This document shows positions 16,677 to 25,805 of a stretch of 41,879 bases of DNA, piece after piece. Source of the DNA: Croceitalea sp. GTDB taxonomy: Bacteria > Bacteroidota > Bacteroidia > Flavobacteriales > Flavobacteriaceae. The DNA is taken from positions 1 to 41,879 of the forward strand of contig JABDND010000182.1 of the NCBI GenBank assembly GCA_013001145.1, in the 5' to 3' direction. The notes under the pieces were generated by a model. It did no database searches and was not told the DNA's origin. It saw only the letters and a list, made by a program, of their open reading frames with translations. Each line of letters opens with the position of its first letter. Within the stretch, counting starts at the first letter, position 1. Both the position numbers and the translations under genes were made by a program.

Positions 16677-17705
16677 TTACAAAGCCGATTTAAACTGGTC
16701 TAAAAAGCGAACATCATTTTCACTCAGCAGTCGTATATCTGAAATTTGATGTAATAGTAGTGCGATGCGGTCAATGCCCATGCCAAACGCGAAACCTGAG
16801 TATACTTCCGGATCAATATTGCAATTTTGCAATACGTTGGGATCGACCATGCCACAGCCCATAATCTCCAACCAACCTGTGCCTTTGGTCATTCGATAAT
16901 CCGTTTCTGTTTCAAGGCCCCAATATACATCTACTTCGGCGCTAGGCTCCGTAAACGGAAAGTATGAAGGACGTAGCCTTATTTTTGATTTGCCAAACAT
17001 CTCTGAAGTGAAATACTGTAGTGTCTGCTTTAGGTCGGCAAACGAAACATTTTTATCAACATAAAGGCCTTCAACTTGATGAAAAAAACAATGTGAGCGG
17101 GCAGAAACAACTTCATTGCGATATACTCTACCTGGCGAAATTGTACGAATCGGGGGTTTGTTGTTTTCCATATATCGCACTTGAACCGACGAGGTATGGG
17201 TGCGCAAAAGAATATCGGGATCGGTTTGCACGAAAAAAGTGTCCTGCATGTCGCGGGCAGGATGATATTCTGGAAGGTTCAGGGCTGTAAAATTATGCCA
17301 ATCATCTTCAATCTCTGGACCTTCAGAAACATTGAACCCTATTCTGGAGAAAATAGAGATTATCTCATTTTTTACAATCGATATGGGATGTCTTGAACCA
17401 ATTTCTATTGGTTCGCCTGGCCTTGTTAAATCACCATATTTTCCAGCTGTCTCGTTTTGGTTTTCAAGAGCGGCCTTAAGCAGGTTAACTTTTTCTGCTG
17501 CGTGAGTTTTGAGCTCATTGATAACCTGGCCAAATTCTTTTTTTTGGTCATTGGGCACGTTTTTGAAAGCAGCAAAAAACTCATTTAACAGACCTTTTTT
17601 GCCCAAATATTTTATCCTGAAAGTTTCAATTTCTTCTTGGGTGGTCGCATTAAAACTTGCAACTTGGGCTATATGCTCCTTAATGGTGTCGATCATGGTT
17701 GACAT
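16677..17705 (-). CDS. pheS: Phenylalanine-tRNA ligase alpha subunit
   Basis: Charges tRNA-Phe together with PheT, which is not in this window. An N-terminal coiled-coil arm (about 1-90) is followed by the class II catalytic core. RPGEPIEIGSRHPI leads into the catalytic domain, HQVEGLYVDKNVSF is motif 2, and GFAFGMGIDRIALLLH is motif 3. It has 342 residues from the first ATG. Met4 (17696) is an equally good start, since relatives often begin MIDKIKEH. It has an exact -7 box upstream. Confidence 0.96.
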   Translation of the reverse strand: MSTMIDTIKEHIAQVASFNATTQEEIETFRIKYLGKKGLLNEFFAAFKNVPNDQKKEFGQVINELKTHAAEKVNLLKAALENQNETAGKYGDLTRPGEPIEIGSRHPISIVKNEIISIFSRIGFNVSEGPEIEDDWHNFTALNLPEYHPARDMQDTFFVQTDPDILLRTHTSSVQVRYMENNKPPIRTISPGRVYRNEVVSARSHCFFHQVEGLYVDKNVSFADLKQTLQYFTSEMFGKSKIRLRPSYFPFTEPSAEVDVYWGLETETDYRMTKGTGWLEIMGCGMVDPNVLQNCNIDPEVYSGFAFGMGIDRIALLLHQISDIRLLSENDVRFLDQFKSAL

Positions 17706-17718
17706 GCTTGTTAGCCAG

Positions 17719-17726
17719 CAAATTTA
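17719..17726 (-). promoter_or_regulatory. -7 box of pheS
   Basis: TAAATTTG on the minus strand is an exact match, with TTTC 17 nt further upstream as a possible -33 element. Confidence 0.6.
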
Positions 17727-17754
17727 GTGAATTGTGATTTATTGAAAGATGGTT

Positions 17755-19614
17755 TTAATTACCGGTTTCGTCTTTGACATTTTCCTTGATCCAAGCCAAA
17801 CAAGACTTGAAATTGCGAAAAATATGTTCTTCGGGGATCAAGTCTGGAATGATATCAATACGCTCCATCATATATTTTGGTTGGTCTAGAATATTGACCA
17901 TTAATACAGTGATATTTTTGCTTATCAGATCTTGAAGCACGTCTTCCATGGCATAAAGCCCAGATTGATCCATATATTGCATGCGACCCAGTCTTATGAC
18001 CACTGTGGTGGCCGTTTTTGGAATCTGTTCTGCCAGTTGTTGAAATTCACTTGTAGAGCCAAAAAACAAAGGCCCTTTTAAATGCTTGATGACAACTTCT
18101 TCGGTCAGCTTTTTGGGAAAATCTTTTTCATCGGGCCAAGCTTTTTCGCGCAAGGGCTTCACATCGGAGCGCTTGGCTGTTAAATCACCTATTTTTTTCA
18201 TGAACATGAGAGAGGCGAATATCAATCCAATGCCAACGGCATAGACCAAATTCCAAATCGAAGATAGCACCATGACCACCAGCATAATTATAACCTCAGA
18301 ACTGAGCTTGAGAGGTCCGAGGGTGATATCTTTGGGTAGATAGGGTATGGCCTTTAGTCCTTTATAATCCATTACGCCTATACCAACGGTAACCAATATG
18401 CCCGCCAAGACTGCAGCTGGTATTTGTGATGCCACTGGTCCTAAAGCCAAAAGAATAATAAGCAGTAAAATACCTGCGGTCATTCCCGATAGCTTTGTTT
18501 TACCACCAGAATTGATGTTGACCACAGTTCTTATGGTAGCTCCAGCACCAGGAATTCCTCCAAAGATGGCAGCTATACTATTACCTATGCCCTGGCCTAC
18601 CAACTCTTTATTAGGATTGTGTTTGGTTTGGGTCATATTATCGGCAACTACAGAGGTCAACAGGGAATCTATCGCGCCCAATAATGCCAAAGTCAATGCT
18701 GTAAAAATATAGGGGGCTACGGAATCTAATTGAAATTTGGTGAAAATTTCAAAGTTAGGTAGGGGTAGGCCACTCGGTATTTCTTCAATAGGGCGATAGC
18801 CCAAACCAAAACCATAGGCTGTTCCTGATACAATGATCAAGGCCACCAAAGTACTTGGCACTTTGGTCGTTATTTTCTTAAAACCATAGATTATAAAAAT
18901 GGTGGTTAGGGCCAAGGCAAGTTCAAGCCAATTAATACTTTTAAGCGCCCTGGGCAAGACTTTAATTGTCCCAACTACACCTGAAGCCTCTTTGGATGCT
19001 AAGGTTTTGGCCTCTTTGGCCATATCGTAGGGGGTTATTTTTTGAGCTCGATTTATGGTTTCCTCAAAATTTTCAAGCACTAAAATTCCTTCTCCAGCCT
19101 CTTCCCTTAAAATATTTTCTAGAATTTTTTCTTCGGCAGCTGGCATGAATTTGTTCACATACTCCAAATCTTCTTTTGGGTAATAACCTATAGCAGGTAA
19201 AATTTGAGTGACTAAAATGATTACCCCAATAGCGGTCATGAAACCGGAAACTACCGGATAAGGAATGTATTTGATGTATTTGCCCAAACCAATAAATCCC
19301 AGACCTATTTGCATGAGACCAGCGAGCAAAAATATGGTCAAAATGGCTGGCAGTGCTTTTGAGACATCACCATCATTTATGGCAATTACACCGGCAATGA
19401 CAACCATGCTCACCGCGGTCATAGGTGCTGTAGGACCCGAGATTTGTGTGTTGGTACCCCCAAAAAGTGCAGCGAAAAAACTAATGAAAATAGCACCATA
19501 AAGACCAGCACTTGGGCCCAAACCAGAGCTAACCCCAAATGCCAAAGCCAAGGGTAATGCTACAATGCCCGCTGTAATACCACCGAATAGATCGCCTCTA
19601 AAATGTTTGAACAT
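17755..19614 (-). CDS. SulP-family anion transporter with STAS domain
   Basis: Inner-membrane SLC26/SulP transporter for sulfate, bicarbonate or a similar anion, 619 residues. The N-terminal membrane domain begins DLFGGITAGIVALPLALAFG and contains the ISGPTAPMTA motif. The C-terminal STAS domain has the LGRMQYMDQSGLYAMED phosphosite-like loop (about 540-565). Residues about 145-225 form a charged, non-membrane insert between transmembrane segments, longer than I expect for the family. A beta-carbonic anhydrase is next door, which favours bicarbonate as substrate (inference). A terminator hairpin separates the two, so this gene is transcribed on its own. Confidence 0.92.
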   Translation of the reverse strand: MFKHFRGDLFGGITAGIVALPLALAFGVSSGLGPSAGLYGAIFISFFAALFGGTNTQISGPTAPMTAVSMVVIAGVIAINDGDVSKALPAILTIFLLAGLMQIGLGFIGLGKYIKYIPYPVVSGFMTAIGVIILVTQILPAIGYYPKEDLEYVNKFMPAAEEKILENILREEAGEGILVLENFEETINRAQKITPYDMAKEAKTLASKEASGVVGTIKVLPRALKSINWLELALALTTIFIIYGFKKITTKVPSTLVALIIVSGTAYGFGLGYRPIEEIPSGLPLPNFEIFTKFQLDSVAPYIFTALTLALLGAIDSLLTSVVADNMTQTKHNPNKELVGQGIGNSIAAIFGGIPGAGATIRTVVNINSGGKTKLSGMTAGILLLIILLALGPVASQIPAAVLAGILVTVGIGVMDYKGLKAIPYLPKDITLGPLKLSSEVIIMLVVMVLSSIWNLVYAVGIGLIFASLMFMKKIGDLTAKRSDVKPLREKAWPDEKDFPKKLTEEVVIKHLKGPLFFGSTSEFQQLAEQIPKTATTVVIRLGRMQYMDQSGLYAMEDVLQDLISKNITVLMVNILDQPKYMMERIDIIPDLIPEEHIFRNFKSCLAWIKENVKDETGN

Positions 19615-19668
19615 AGGGATTTTTTGCTATCGCTATTGTTTATGGTAAGATAGTCATTTTGGAAGAAG

Positions 19669-19704
19669 AAAAAAGGCCAACGAATTTGTTGAAGTTGGCC
19701 TTTT
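19669..19704 (-). terminator. Intrinsic terminator after the carbonic anhydrase gene
   Basis: On the minus strand, AAAAGGCCAAC pairs with GTTGGCCTTTT (11 bp, 12-nt loop) and ends in T6. It lies 18 nt after the carbonic anhydrase stop. Confidence 0.85.
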
Positions 19705-19721
19705 AAATCATTTCCGATATA

Positions 19722-20348
19722 TTACATAAAGTGCACCTTGCCATCTGAAATATCATACATGGCGCCCACAATGGCAATATCACCTTGCGCTTCCATTTCA
19801 TGTAAAATGACACTTTGGCTACGGATATTTTCCAACGCCATCTCAACATTGACTTTGGCTACCTCATCAACGAATTTTGCATTTTGGGAATTCCTCAATT
19901 TTTCGTCTTTAGGTTCTTTGACTGCGTAAACAGCAGGTTCAATTTTATTTATAAGAGCCGTCAAGTTGCCCAATCTGGCATGGTCACAGGCGCCTTTTAC
20001 AGCACCACATGAAGTATGGCCAAGCACTACAATTAGCTTAGTGCCCGCTAGTTTGCAAGCAAATTCCATGCTACCCAAAATATCTTGGTTAACAAAATTA
20101 CCTGCAATACGAACACTGAAAATATCGCCCAAGCCTTGGTCAAAAACCAACTCTGCTGAGACCCTGGAATCTATGCAACTAAGAATTGTAGCAAAGGGAA
20201 ATTGCCCGTTCTTGGTTTCATTCACCTGTTGCAAAAGATTACGATTCGCTTTTAAATTTTGTTGAAAGCGTTCATTGCCCTCTTTTAAAAATTCAATAGC
20301 TTTTTCTGGGGTCATAGAGGCCTGTGTTTCTTTGGTATGTGCTTTCAT
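19722..20348 (-). CDS. Beta-class carbonic anhydrase
   Basis: Interconverts CO2 and bicarbonate, 208 residues. Zinc ligands are C58 (SCIDSR), H111 and C114 (GHTSCGA); the D60-R62 dyad of the active site is present. No signal peptide is seen, so it is cytoplasmic. The start is 5 nt after the stop of the second SulP gene and the terminator follows, so the SulP and carbonic anhydrase genes form a two-gene operon. This pairing is typical of bicarbonate-uptake modules. Confidence 0.95.
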   Translation of the reverse strand: MKAHTKETQASMTPEKAIEFLKEGNERFQQNLKANRNLLQQVNETKNGQFPFATILSCIDSRVSAELVFDQGLGDIFSVRIAGNFVNQDILGSMEFACKLAGTKLIVVLGHTSCGAVKGACDHARLGNLTALINKIEPAVYAVKEPKDEKLRNSQNAKFVDEVAKVNVEMALENIRSQSVILHEMEAQGDIAIVGAMYDISDGKVHFM

Positions 20349-20353
20349 AGGGC

Positions 20354-21934
20354 TTAGGCTGTTTTAGGTCTTAGTTTAAAAAATTCAATATAACTATCTG
20401 GATTTTCGACAATTCCTTTTTCAGAAATCAATTTAATGTCAATATGGCGTTCTTTGGCTTTGCTAGAAAAATCATCTAAAATTTCAATGATGTCGTTATC
20501 AAGATACCGTGTTTTTCTCACGTCCAATTCAAGATATGAATCTTTGGGTAAACTATCTAATTCTTTTAAAATAGCGCCTTTATTAAAGAAAGTAACTTCT
20601 TCAGCCAAGGTCATTTTTATCTTATGCTTACCGTTACTTTTATCTTCAATATGCAAGAAATGTGAGTTTTGATAACTTTTTATCAATATAACCACAATTC
20701 CTACTGCAAGCCCCAATCCAATACCTACCAATAGATCGGTAAAAATGATGCCAAGAACAGTGACCACAAAGGGTATGAACTGTTTCCAACCCAATTCATA
20801 CATTTTGAAAAATAGTGTTGGTTTGGCCAATTTATAACCAACAACCAATAAAATGGATGCTAGCACCGAAAGCGGAATCATGTTCAATAATCTTGGAATT
20901 AAAATCACTGAAATTAATAGAAAAAATCCATGAATAATGGCCGATGCCTTTGTGCGGCCTCCTGATTGGATGTTGGCAGAACTGCGAACGATTACTTGAG
21001 TGATAGGCAGACCTCCTATAAGTCCTGAAATGATGTTACCTGTACCTTGCGCCAACAGCTCACGATTGGTCGGTGTTACCTGTTTTCTCGGATCTAATTT
21101 ATCGGTTGCCTCAACACACAATAAAGTTTCTAAACTCGCCACCAAAGCAATGGTAAAAGCTGTAATCCAAATTTCCGGCCTATTAATTACACTGAAATTT
21201 GGAAAACTAAATTGAGCTATAAAAGAACTTGCATCTTCAGGTATGGGAACACTAACCAAGTGATCGGGAGAAATGGATAAAGTTGCATGGTCCTTAGTGA
21301 CTACAAAGAACAAAATACCTAGCGCTACAGCTACCAAAGGCCCCTGTATCAAACTAAATATCTTTGCCTTTTTAGACAACACCCTGTCCCAAAGTATAAG
21401 AATGAACAAGCCAATTATGGCCACTATTGTTGCGCCCGGACTGATGAATTTAAGTGCATTGAAAATTTCAGAAAAAGTGTTTTCACCATCGACTTGAATG
21501 AAGCTAAAATCACCTTCTGGATCAGCATCATAGCCAAAAAAGTGCGGAATTTGTTTTAGAATGATAATTATACCAATACCGGTAAGCATGCCTTTAATCA
21601 CAGACGAAGGAAAATAGTAGCCTATAACCCCAGCTTTCAAAATACCGAAAATCAATTGAATTATTCCGCCCAGAACTACGGCCACCAAAAAATTTTGATA
21701 CCCTCCCAGGGCGCCTATAGCGGTCAATACTATGGCAGCAAGACCTGCTGCCGGACCGCTGACTCCTATTTGAGATCCACTAAGGGAACCTACAACAATA
21801 CCACCCACTATGCCTGCAATTAACCCTGAGAACAAGGGTGCGCCACTGGCTAGGGCAATTCCTAGACAGAGTGGTAGGGCCACAAAAAAGACCACTATAC
21901 TCGCGGGCAAATCATTTTTTATATATCTAAACAT
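20354..21934 (-). CDS. SulP-family transporter, probable bicarbonate transporter coupled to carbonic anhydrase
   Basis: 526 residues. About ten or more hydrophobic segments start at PASIVVFFVALPLCLGIALASGA. GVSGPAAGLAAIV is the SulP signature near residue 57. The C-terminal STAS region (about 435-520) is short and poorly conserved, with YLDND in place of the usual MDSSG-like loop. It is not a close duplicate of the 17.8-kb SulP: the central insert is missing and the length differs. The operon with carbonic anhydrase suggests bicarbonate, but sulfate cannot be excluded. Confidence 0.9.
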   Translation of the reverse strand: MFRYIKNDLPASIVVFFVALPLCLGIALASGAPLFSGLIAGIVGGIVVGSLSGSQIGVSGPAAGLAAIVLTAIGALGGYQNFLVAVVLGGIIQLIFGILKAGVIGYYFPSSVIKGMLTGIGIIIILKQIPHFFGYDADPEGDFSFIQVDGENTFSEIFNALKFISPGATIVAIIGLFILILWDRVLSKKAKIFSLIQGPLVAVALGILFFVVTKDHATLSISPDHLVSVPIPEDASSFIAQFSFPNFSVINRPEIWITAFTIALVASLETLLCVEATDKLDPRKQVTPTNRELLAQGTGNIISGLIGGLPITQVIVRSSANIQSGGRTKASAIIHGFFLLISVILIPRLLNMIPLSVLASILLVVGYKLAKPTLFFKMYELGWKQFIPFVVTVLGIIFTDLLVGIGLGLAVGIVVILIKSYQNSHFLHIEDKSNGKHKIKMTLAEEVTFFNKGAILKELDSLPKDSYLELDVRKTRYLDNDIIEILDDFSSKAKERHIDIKLISEKGIVENPDSYIEFFKLRPKTA

Positions 21935-22008
21935 TGAAATTTATTTTAGTCTTCCAGCCAAGATTGAACTAGACGACGGTTAGTTATTTAATTGAAAAAA
22001 GCGAAGGT

Positions 22009-22311
22009 TTAAATCCGCCATTCGGGAGGAGGCAATTCTATGCCAATAGAAAAGGATGACGATAGGTTTACATAATGTTGGTATGAATTATCACTCGCAC
22101 CAAACGATATTATTGAAGGGAAAGGCTTTTTTTCATAATACAACTTGGTTGTGTCAAATTTTATTTCGTTTTGCTCTTTTTCTTCCTCTTCATTAATATT
22201 TATCACTACGTAGTTTTCTCCTTCAATATCAAGCATAGCAATTATAGAGGGTGCCGTAAGGGAAACAACCAAAAACAAAGAAATTAATTGAAATATTAGT
22301 GCCTTGGCCAT
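22009..22311 (-). CDS. Small membrane-anchored or exported protein of unknown function
   Basis: 100 residues from the ATG at 22311. The track start is a GTG at 22329, but a -7-like box (TATTTTAG, 22329-22336) overlaps that codon, so I prefer the internal ATG. There is one hydrophobic N-terminal segment (ALIFQLISLFLVVSLTAPSIIAML), then a glutamate-rich stretch (INEEEEKEQNE) and a C-terminus ending LPPPEWRI. I do not recognise the family. It stands between the SulP and Bat clusters on the same strand as both. Confidence 0.7.
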   Translation of the reverse strand: MAKALIFQLISLFLVVSLTAPSIIAMLDIEGENYVVININEEEEKEQNEIKFDTTKLYYEKKPFPSIISFGASDNSYQHYVNLSSSFSIGIELPPPEWRI

Positions 22312-22369
22312 TGATTTTTTGATTTTCACTAAAATAGTAGTATTCCTACGCTTTTCCGTTAATTCTATT

Positions 22370-23134
22370 CTAAAAATCTTTCAATAATTTAATATTATTG
22401 GATGGTAGCCAACCAGTCTGTCCGTCGGCGATTCTAATTTTGTTCCAATCACCTAGTTCATCAACAACGTTCACCTTAGTGCCCTCATGAAGTGAAAACA
22501 CGCGCTCACTCCTATTATTGGGTTCTGCAGTAACTGCAATTTCACGAGCAAAAACGATGGCGGGGTTGTTTGATTTATAATCTTCATATTGCAAATAGGC
22601 CAAAACTAGGGCCGCAACACTCAATAATAATGACAGTATACTGACTACAAATGCTATTCGTTTTTGAAGGGCTAATCGCATCAAATAGTAAACTATATAG
22701 CCAAGAACAAAAACCATCATTAAGGCAACCGCTAAATAAGACCATTGCTCAAACGATAAATAATTAACGACCGCACCATAAAATTTGGCAAAAGCGGTCT
22801 CTGGCATTTCTTCTATGGCATCCAATCTCATATTTTTGGCATAGCCCAAATTGTTGATGATTTCAGGATCGTTAGGAGATAGTAAAAGTGCCTTTTCATA
22901 ATAATATACACTTGGGCCAATTTGGTTGAGCTTGTAAAATGCATTGCCCATATTAAAATAAAGTTCGGAAGAGTGTTGGCCATTTGTCAAAATTTGGTCG
23001 TAAAACTCCAACGCTTTTTCATACCTCCCATCATTGTAGGCCTCAGTGGCCTTTTCAAATAGCACGTTGTTTTGAGCTCTGCCAAAAAGAGTAAATAAAA
23101 ACAAAAGGATAAAAAGTAGTTTTGACCGCATCAT
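22370..23134 (-). CDS. batE: BatE: TPR and SH3-like aerotolerance protein
   Basis: Last gene of the Bat cluster, 254 residues. It has a signal peptide, TPR repeats (about 25-95, with AYNDGRYEKALEFYDQIL and SSELYFNMGNAFYKLNQ), two membrane helices (about 125-185) and a C-terminal bacterial SH3 domain (TAEPNNRSERVFSLHEGTKV). The ATG overlaps the batD stop (ATGATGA). The family is linked to oxygen and oxidative-stress tolerance in Bacteroides and Leptospira studies; the biochemistry is unknown. Confidence 0.9.
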   Translation of the reverse strand: MMRSKLLFILLFLFTLFGRAQNNVLFEKATEAYNDGRYEKALEFYDQILTNGQHSSELYFNMGNAFYKLNQIGPSVYYYEKALLLSPNDPEIINNLGYAKNMRLDAIEEMPETAFAKFYGAVVNYLSFEQWSYLAVALMMVFVLGYIVYYLMRLALQKRIAFVVSILSLLLSVAALVLAYLQYEDYKSNNPAIVFAREIAVTAEPNNRSERVFSLHEGTKVNVVDELGDWNKIRIADGQTGWLPSNNIKLLKDF

Positions 23135-24912
23135 AATTGTTTGTCAATTAAGGTGATAACTTCACTGGCTTTATTATAATCATCTTGCATTTGCACAATG
23201 GTCAACGGACTGTATCTTGCCATTTCACAATTTTGCAATAATGAAATGAACTGGGTCGTGGTTTGTTCTTCAACTTCCTTTTTATTCAATAGTTCGGTAA
23301 TTTTTTCTTTACTGAACTCGGTGGTTTCAATTTTTAATTTTGCTTTTAAGTAGTTGTGCAACGCCTTCTCCAGGGCGATATAAAAATTATCTGTATTGCC
23401 CAACTCCTTTTTGGCGGTCGAGAGATATTTTTTGGCTAATTTATTCGCTTTTCTAAGCCTGTTTCCCTCCACATTTTCAGCTTGTTTTTTTCTATTATTG
23501 CGTATTAATATAACCAAAGGAATCAGTAATAAGGGACCCAACAAAAGCATGAAGAACCTTTTGGAACCAAAAAAGTAATCCGTTCCGATACGGGTCAGAT
23601 TAGGTGAAACTTTGATAAAATGAAATTGTTTGCCAGAGGGAATGACAATTCTTTGGTTTGAAGAAAGACCACTGTTTAGGTTGCCATCCGATGGGCCATC
23701 CAACACGTTGATGGTAATTTCTTCTGAGTTCAAAGTTGTATACTTTCCGGTTTTCGGATTAAAATAACTAAAAGGTATGCTCGGTATAGGATATTTACCT
23801 CTAAATGAGGGTACTATGGTATAGTTGTTTGATACTTTACCCTGCATTCCAACCGGTGTGGTCCTCACATTTTCAGAATATTCCGGTTCATATACCTCAA
23901 GGGCACTAGGTAAATCGGGTTCAGGGAGTTGAAATAATTTTAAGTTGCCCTGACCGGTAATTTCAACGGTGGCCTGTAACGATTCTGAAGCATTTAAATC
24001 TGTTTTACTGGTAGTGACCGTAAAGTCAAATTCACCGACCGCACCACCAAAATTTGATGGTTTGCCATCTTCAGGGAGTGGTTTTACGTTGAGTGTTCGC
24101 TGGCCTGCAGAAACCGTTTTGCTGGCCTGGGAATAAATTTTACCCCCAAAAAAATCACGCCTGTTGGTTGGTACATCGACAAACACTTCAAGGGTAAGCG
24201 GCTCAATGGCCAATTTGCCCGTTTTTTGAGGATAAAGAACAACCCTTTTTAAGATAACACTGCGATAGGGTTTGCCTTGGTATGTGGTATTAAGGGTGTT
24301 GTACTTTGTCACTGGTATATCTTGGCTCCAAAAATTGTTGTATTTGGGGCTATCGACGGGGCGAAAATTGGTGACTGATATGGAAGGACTTATGTATAGT
24401 TTATAGATGACTGTCACGGCCTCGTTTAAATAAGGGCTGGCCTTTGACAATTCAGCTACCAAATGCAGGCTCTCATCGGCTACATCATCGGCTGTTTTTG
24501 GTGCGTTGGGATTATCGACTGCAGCTGTCACTTCCACTTTTTTGGCAATGGTCTTATAGGTTTTGCCATCAATTTCTATGGTCGCCTGCGAAATTTCAAA
24601 TGTTCCTTGGGCCTTGGGCTTTAATATGTAACTATATGATTTGGAAAAACTTCGTTTGCCATTGATGAAAGAAGAACTAATGGATTGTGATGGACCCATA
24701 ATGACCTGAAATCCATTAAAATTGGGAGGAACAAAATTATCACCATCACGGTTCATATCAAACTCTACCCTTAATCGTTCATTGACTCCAAGCTTTTCTT
24801 TGCTCAATTTGAGTTCAAAGGTTACGTCGTCTTGGGCTACAACAAAATTGGGTAACCCCAATATAAAAAAGGGCAGTATTAAAAACAGATATTTGAACCA
24901 TGCACTATGCAT
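23131..24912 (-). CDS. batD: BatD: oxygen-tolerance membrane protein
   Basis: 593 residues. A signal peptide (LFLILPFFILGLPNFVVAQD) is followed by several periplasmic beta-rich domains (KLSKEKLGVNERLRVEF; SLQATVEITGQGNLKL). One membrane helix (FFMLLLGPLLLIPLVIL, about 455) precedes a cytoplasmic helical tail. The track begins at TTG. The ATG at 24912 overlaps the batC stop as TGATG, the classic coupled start, so I use it. It probably acts with the VWA proteins BatA and BatB at the inner membrane. Confidence 0.92.
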   Translation of the reverse strand: MHSAWFKYLFLILPFFILGLPNFVVAQDDVTFELKLSKEKLGVNERLRVEFDMNRDGDNFVPPNFNGFQVIMGPSQSISSSFINGKRSFSKSYSYILKPKAQGTFEISQATIEIDGKTYKTIAKKVEVTAAVDNPNAPKTADDVADESLHLVAELSKASPYLNEAVTVIYKLYISPSISVTNFRPVDSPKYNNFWSQDIPVTKYNTLNTTYQGKPYRSVILKRVVLYPQKTGKLAIEPLTLEVFVDVPTNRRDFFGGKIYSQASKTVSAGQRTLNVKPLPEDGKPSNFGGAVGEFDFTVTTSKTDLNASESLQATVEITGQGNLKLFQLPEPDLPSALEVYEPEYSENVRTTPVGMQGKVSNNYTIVPSFRGKYPIPSIPFSYFNPKTGKYTTLNSEEITINVLDGPSDGNLNSGLSSNQRIVIPSGKQFHFIKVSPNLTRIGTDYFFGSKRFFMLLLGPLLLIPLVILIRNNRKKQAENVEGNRLRKANKLAKKYLSTAKKELGNTDNFYIALEKALHNYLKAKLKIETTEFSKEKITELLNKKEVEEQTTTQFISLLQNCEMARYSPLTIVQMQDDYNKASEVITLIDKQL

Positions 24913-25805
24913 CACCAATCTTTTTCATTTTTAATTTTGGCACCTTTGACTTTTTTGGCCTCCATTTTTTCCTGGACCTTCTTTTCTTCGTTTTGCATAG
25001 CTTCTAGCAGATTTTGTATTTGCTGCTTAGAAAGTTGGTTGGGACGTGGTTTTTGTTTCTCATCTTTCTGATCTCCTTCTTTTGGTTTTTGTTTTTCTTC
25101 CTTCTTTTCGTCACCATCGCCTTTTTTGTTCTCCTCAGGCTTTTCATTGCCCTTATCACCATCATCGCCCTTATCTTTATTCTCCCCGTCTTTTTGATCT
25201 CCTTCTTTATCCTTCTCGTTGTCTCCTTGGTTGTTTTGGTCTTTATTCTCGTCTTTTTCGTCTTTTTGATCCTGTTTGTCCTCTTGGTCTTTGTTTTGGT
25301 CGTTTTTTTGTTCGTCTTGTTGTTTTTTGAGCATTTCTTTGGCCAAGGCTAGATTATAGCGGGTTTCTTCATCATTGGGATTATTCCGCAAAGATTCTTT
25401 ATATGCTTCGACCGCTTTCTCATACTCTTTATTTTTCATGAACACATTGCCCATGTTATGAAATGCTTTGTGCTTTTCTGGTTTGGCTTCGGCCTTTTCA
25501 CCAGCTTGTTTAAATCGTCCAAAAGCTTCGGTCAACAGTGATCTGTTATAATAGGCACGGCCAAGATTGTATGGCGCACTAACATTTTCATCACTTTTTG
25601 AAATTGCTACACGGTATTCGGCTTCTGCTGAGGTAAAATCATTTTGAATTAATGCTTCATTTGCCTCGTAAGTCAAATTCTTTGATTCTTGAAGCGCTTT
25701 TTGATCGATCGCAATTTCCTCTTTGCGCTCTTGACCTTGGGCAAGGTTCAAAATACCCATTACTACCCCTAAAAATAAAAGTGTTTTACTCATTTTCTCG
25801 TTCAT
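24912..25805 (-). CDS. batC: BatC: TPR protein with a long Lys/Asp/Glu-rich tail
   Basis: 297 residues. A signal peptide (TLLFLGVVMGILNLAQGQ) precedes TPR repeats (about 45-150: APYNLGRAYYNRSLLTEAF; FHNMGNVFMKNKEYEKAVEAY). A low-complexity segment of some 110 residues made almost only of K, D, E, Q, N and G follows (about 160-265), then a short basic end (KVKGAKIKNEKDW). It overlaps batB at its start and batD at its stop. Met5 (25793) is an alternative start. The charged tail is the likely reason the antisense frames look open here. Confidence 0.9.
   Translation of the reverse strand: MNEKMSKTLLFLGVVMGILNLAQGQERKEEIAIDQKALQESKNLTYEANEALIQNDFTSAEAEYRVAISKSDENVSAPYNLGRAYYNRSLLTEAFGRFKQAGEKAEAKPEKHKAFHNMGNVFMKNKEYEKAVEAYKESLRNNPNDEETRYNLALAKEMLKKQQDEQKNDQNKDQEDKQDQKDEKDENKDQNNQGDNEKDKEGDQKDGENKDKGDDGDKGNEKPEENKKGDGDEKKEEKQKPKEGDQKDEKQKPRPNQLSKQQIQNLLEAMQNEEKKVQEKMEAKKVKGAKIKNEKDW

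Noticed and set aside
18398-18712. Plus-strand ORF of 104 residues opposite the SulP gene
   Set aside because: Lies wholly inside a clearly real gene and shows no independent start signal.
25014-25352. Plus-strand hydrophobic ORFs opposite batC
   Set aside because: Antisense shadow of the Lys/Asp/Glu-rich tail; the hydrophobic composition is a by-product.
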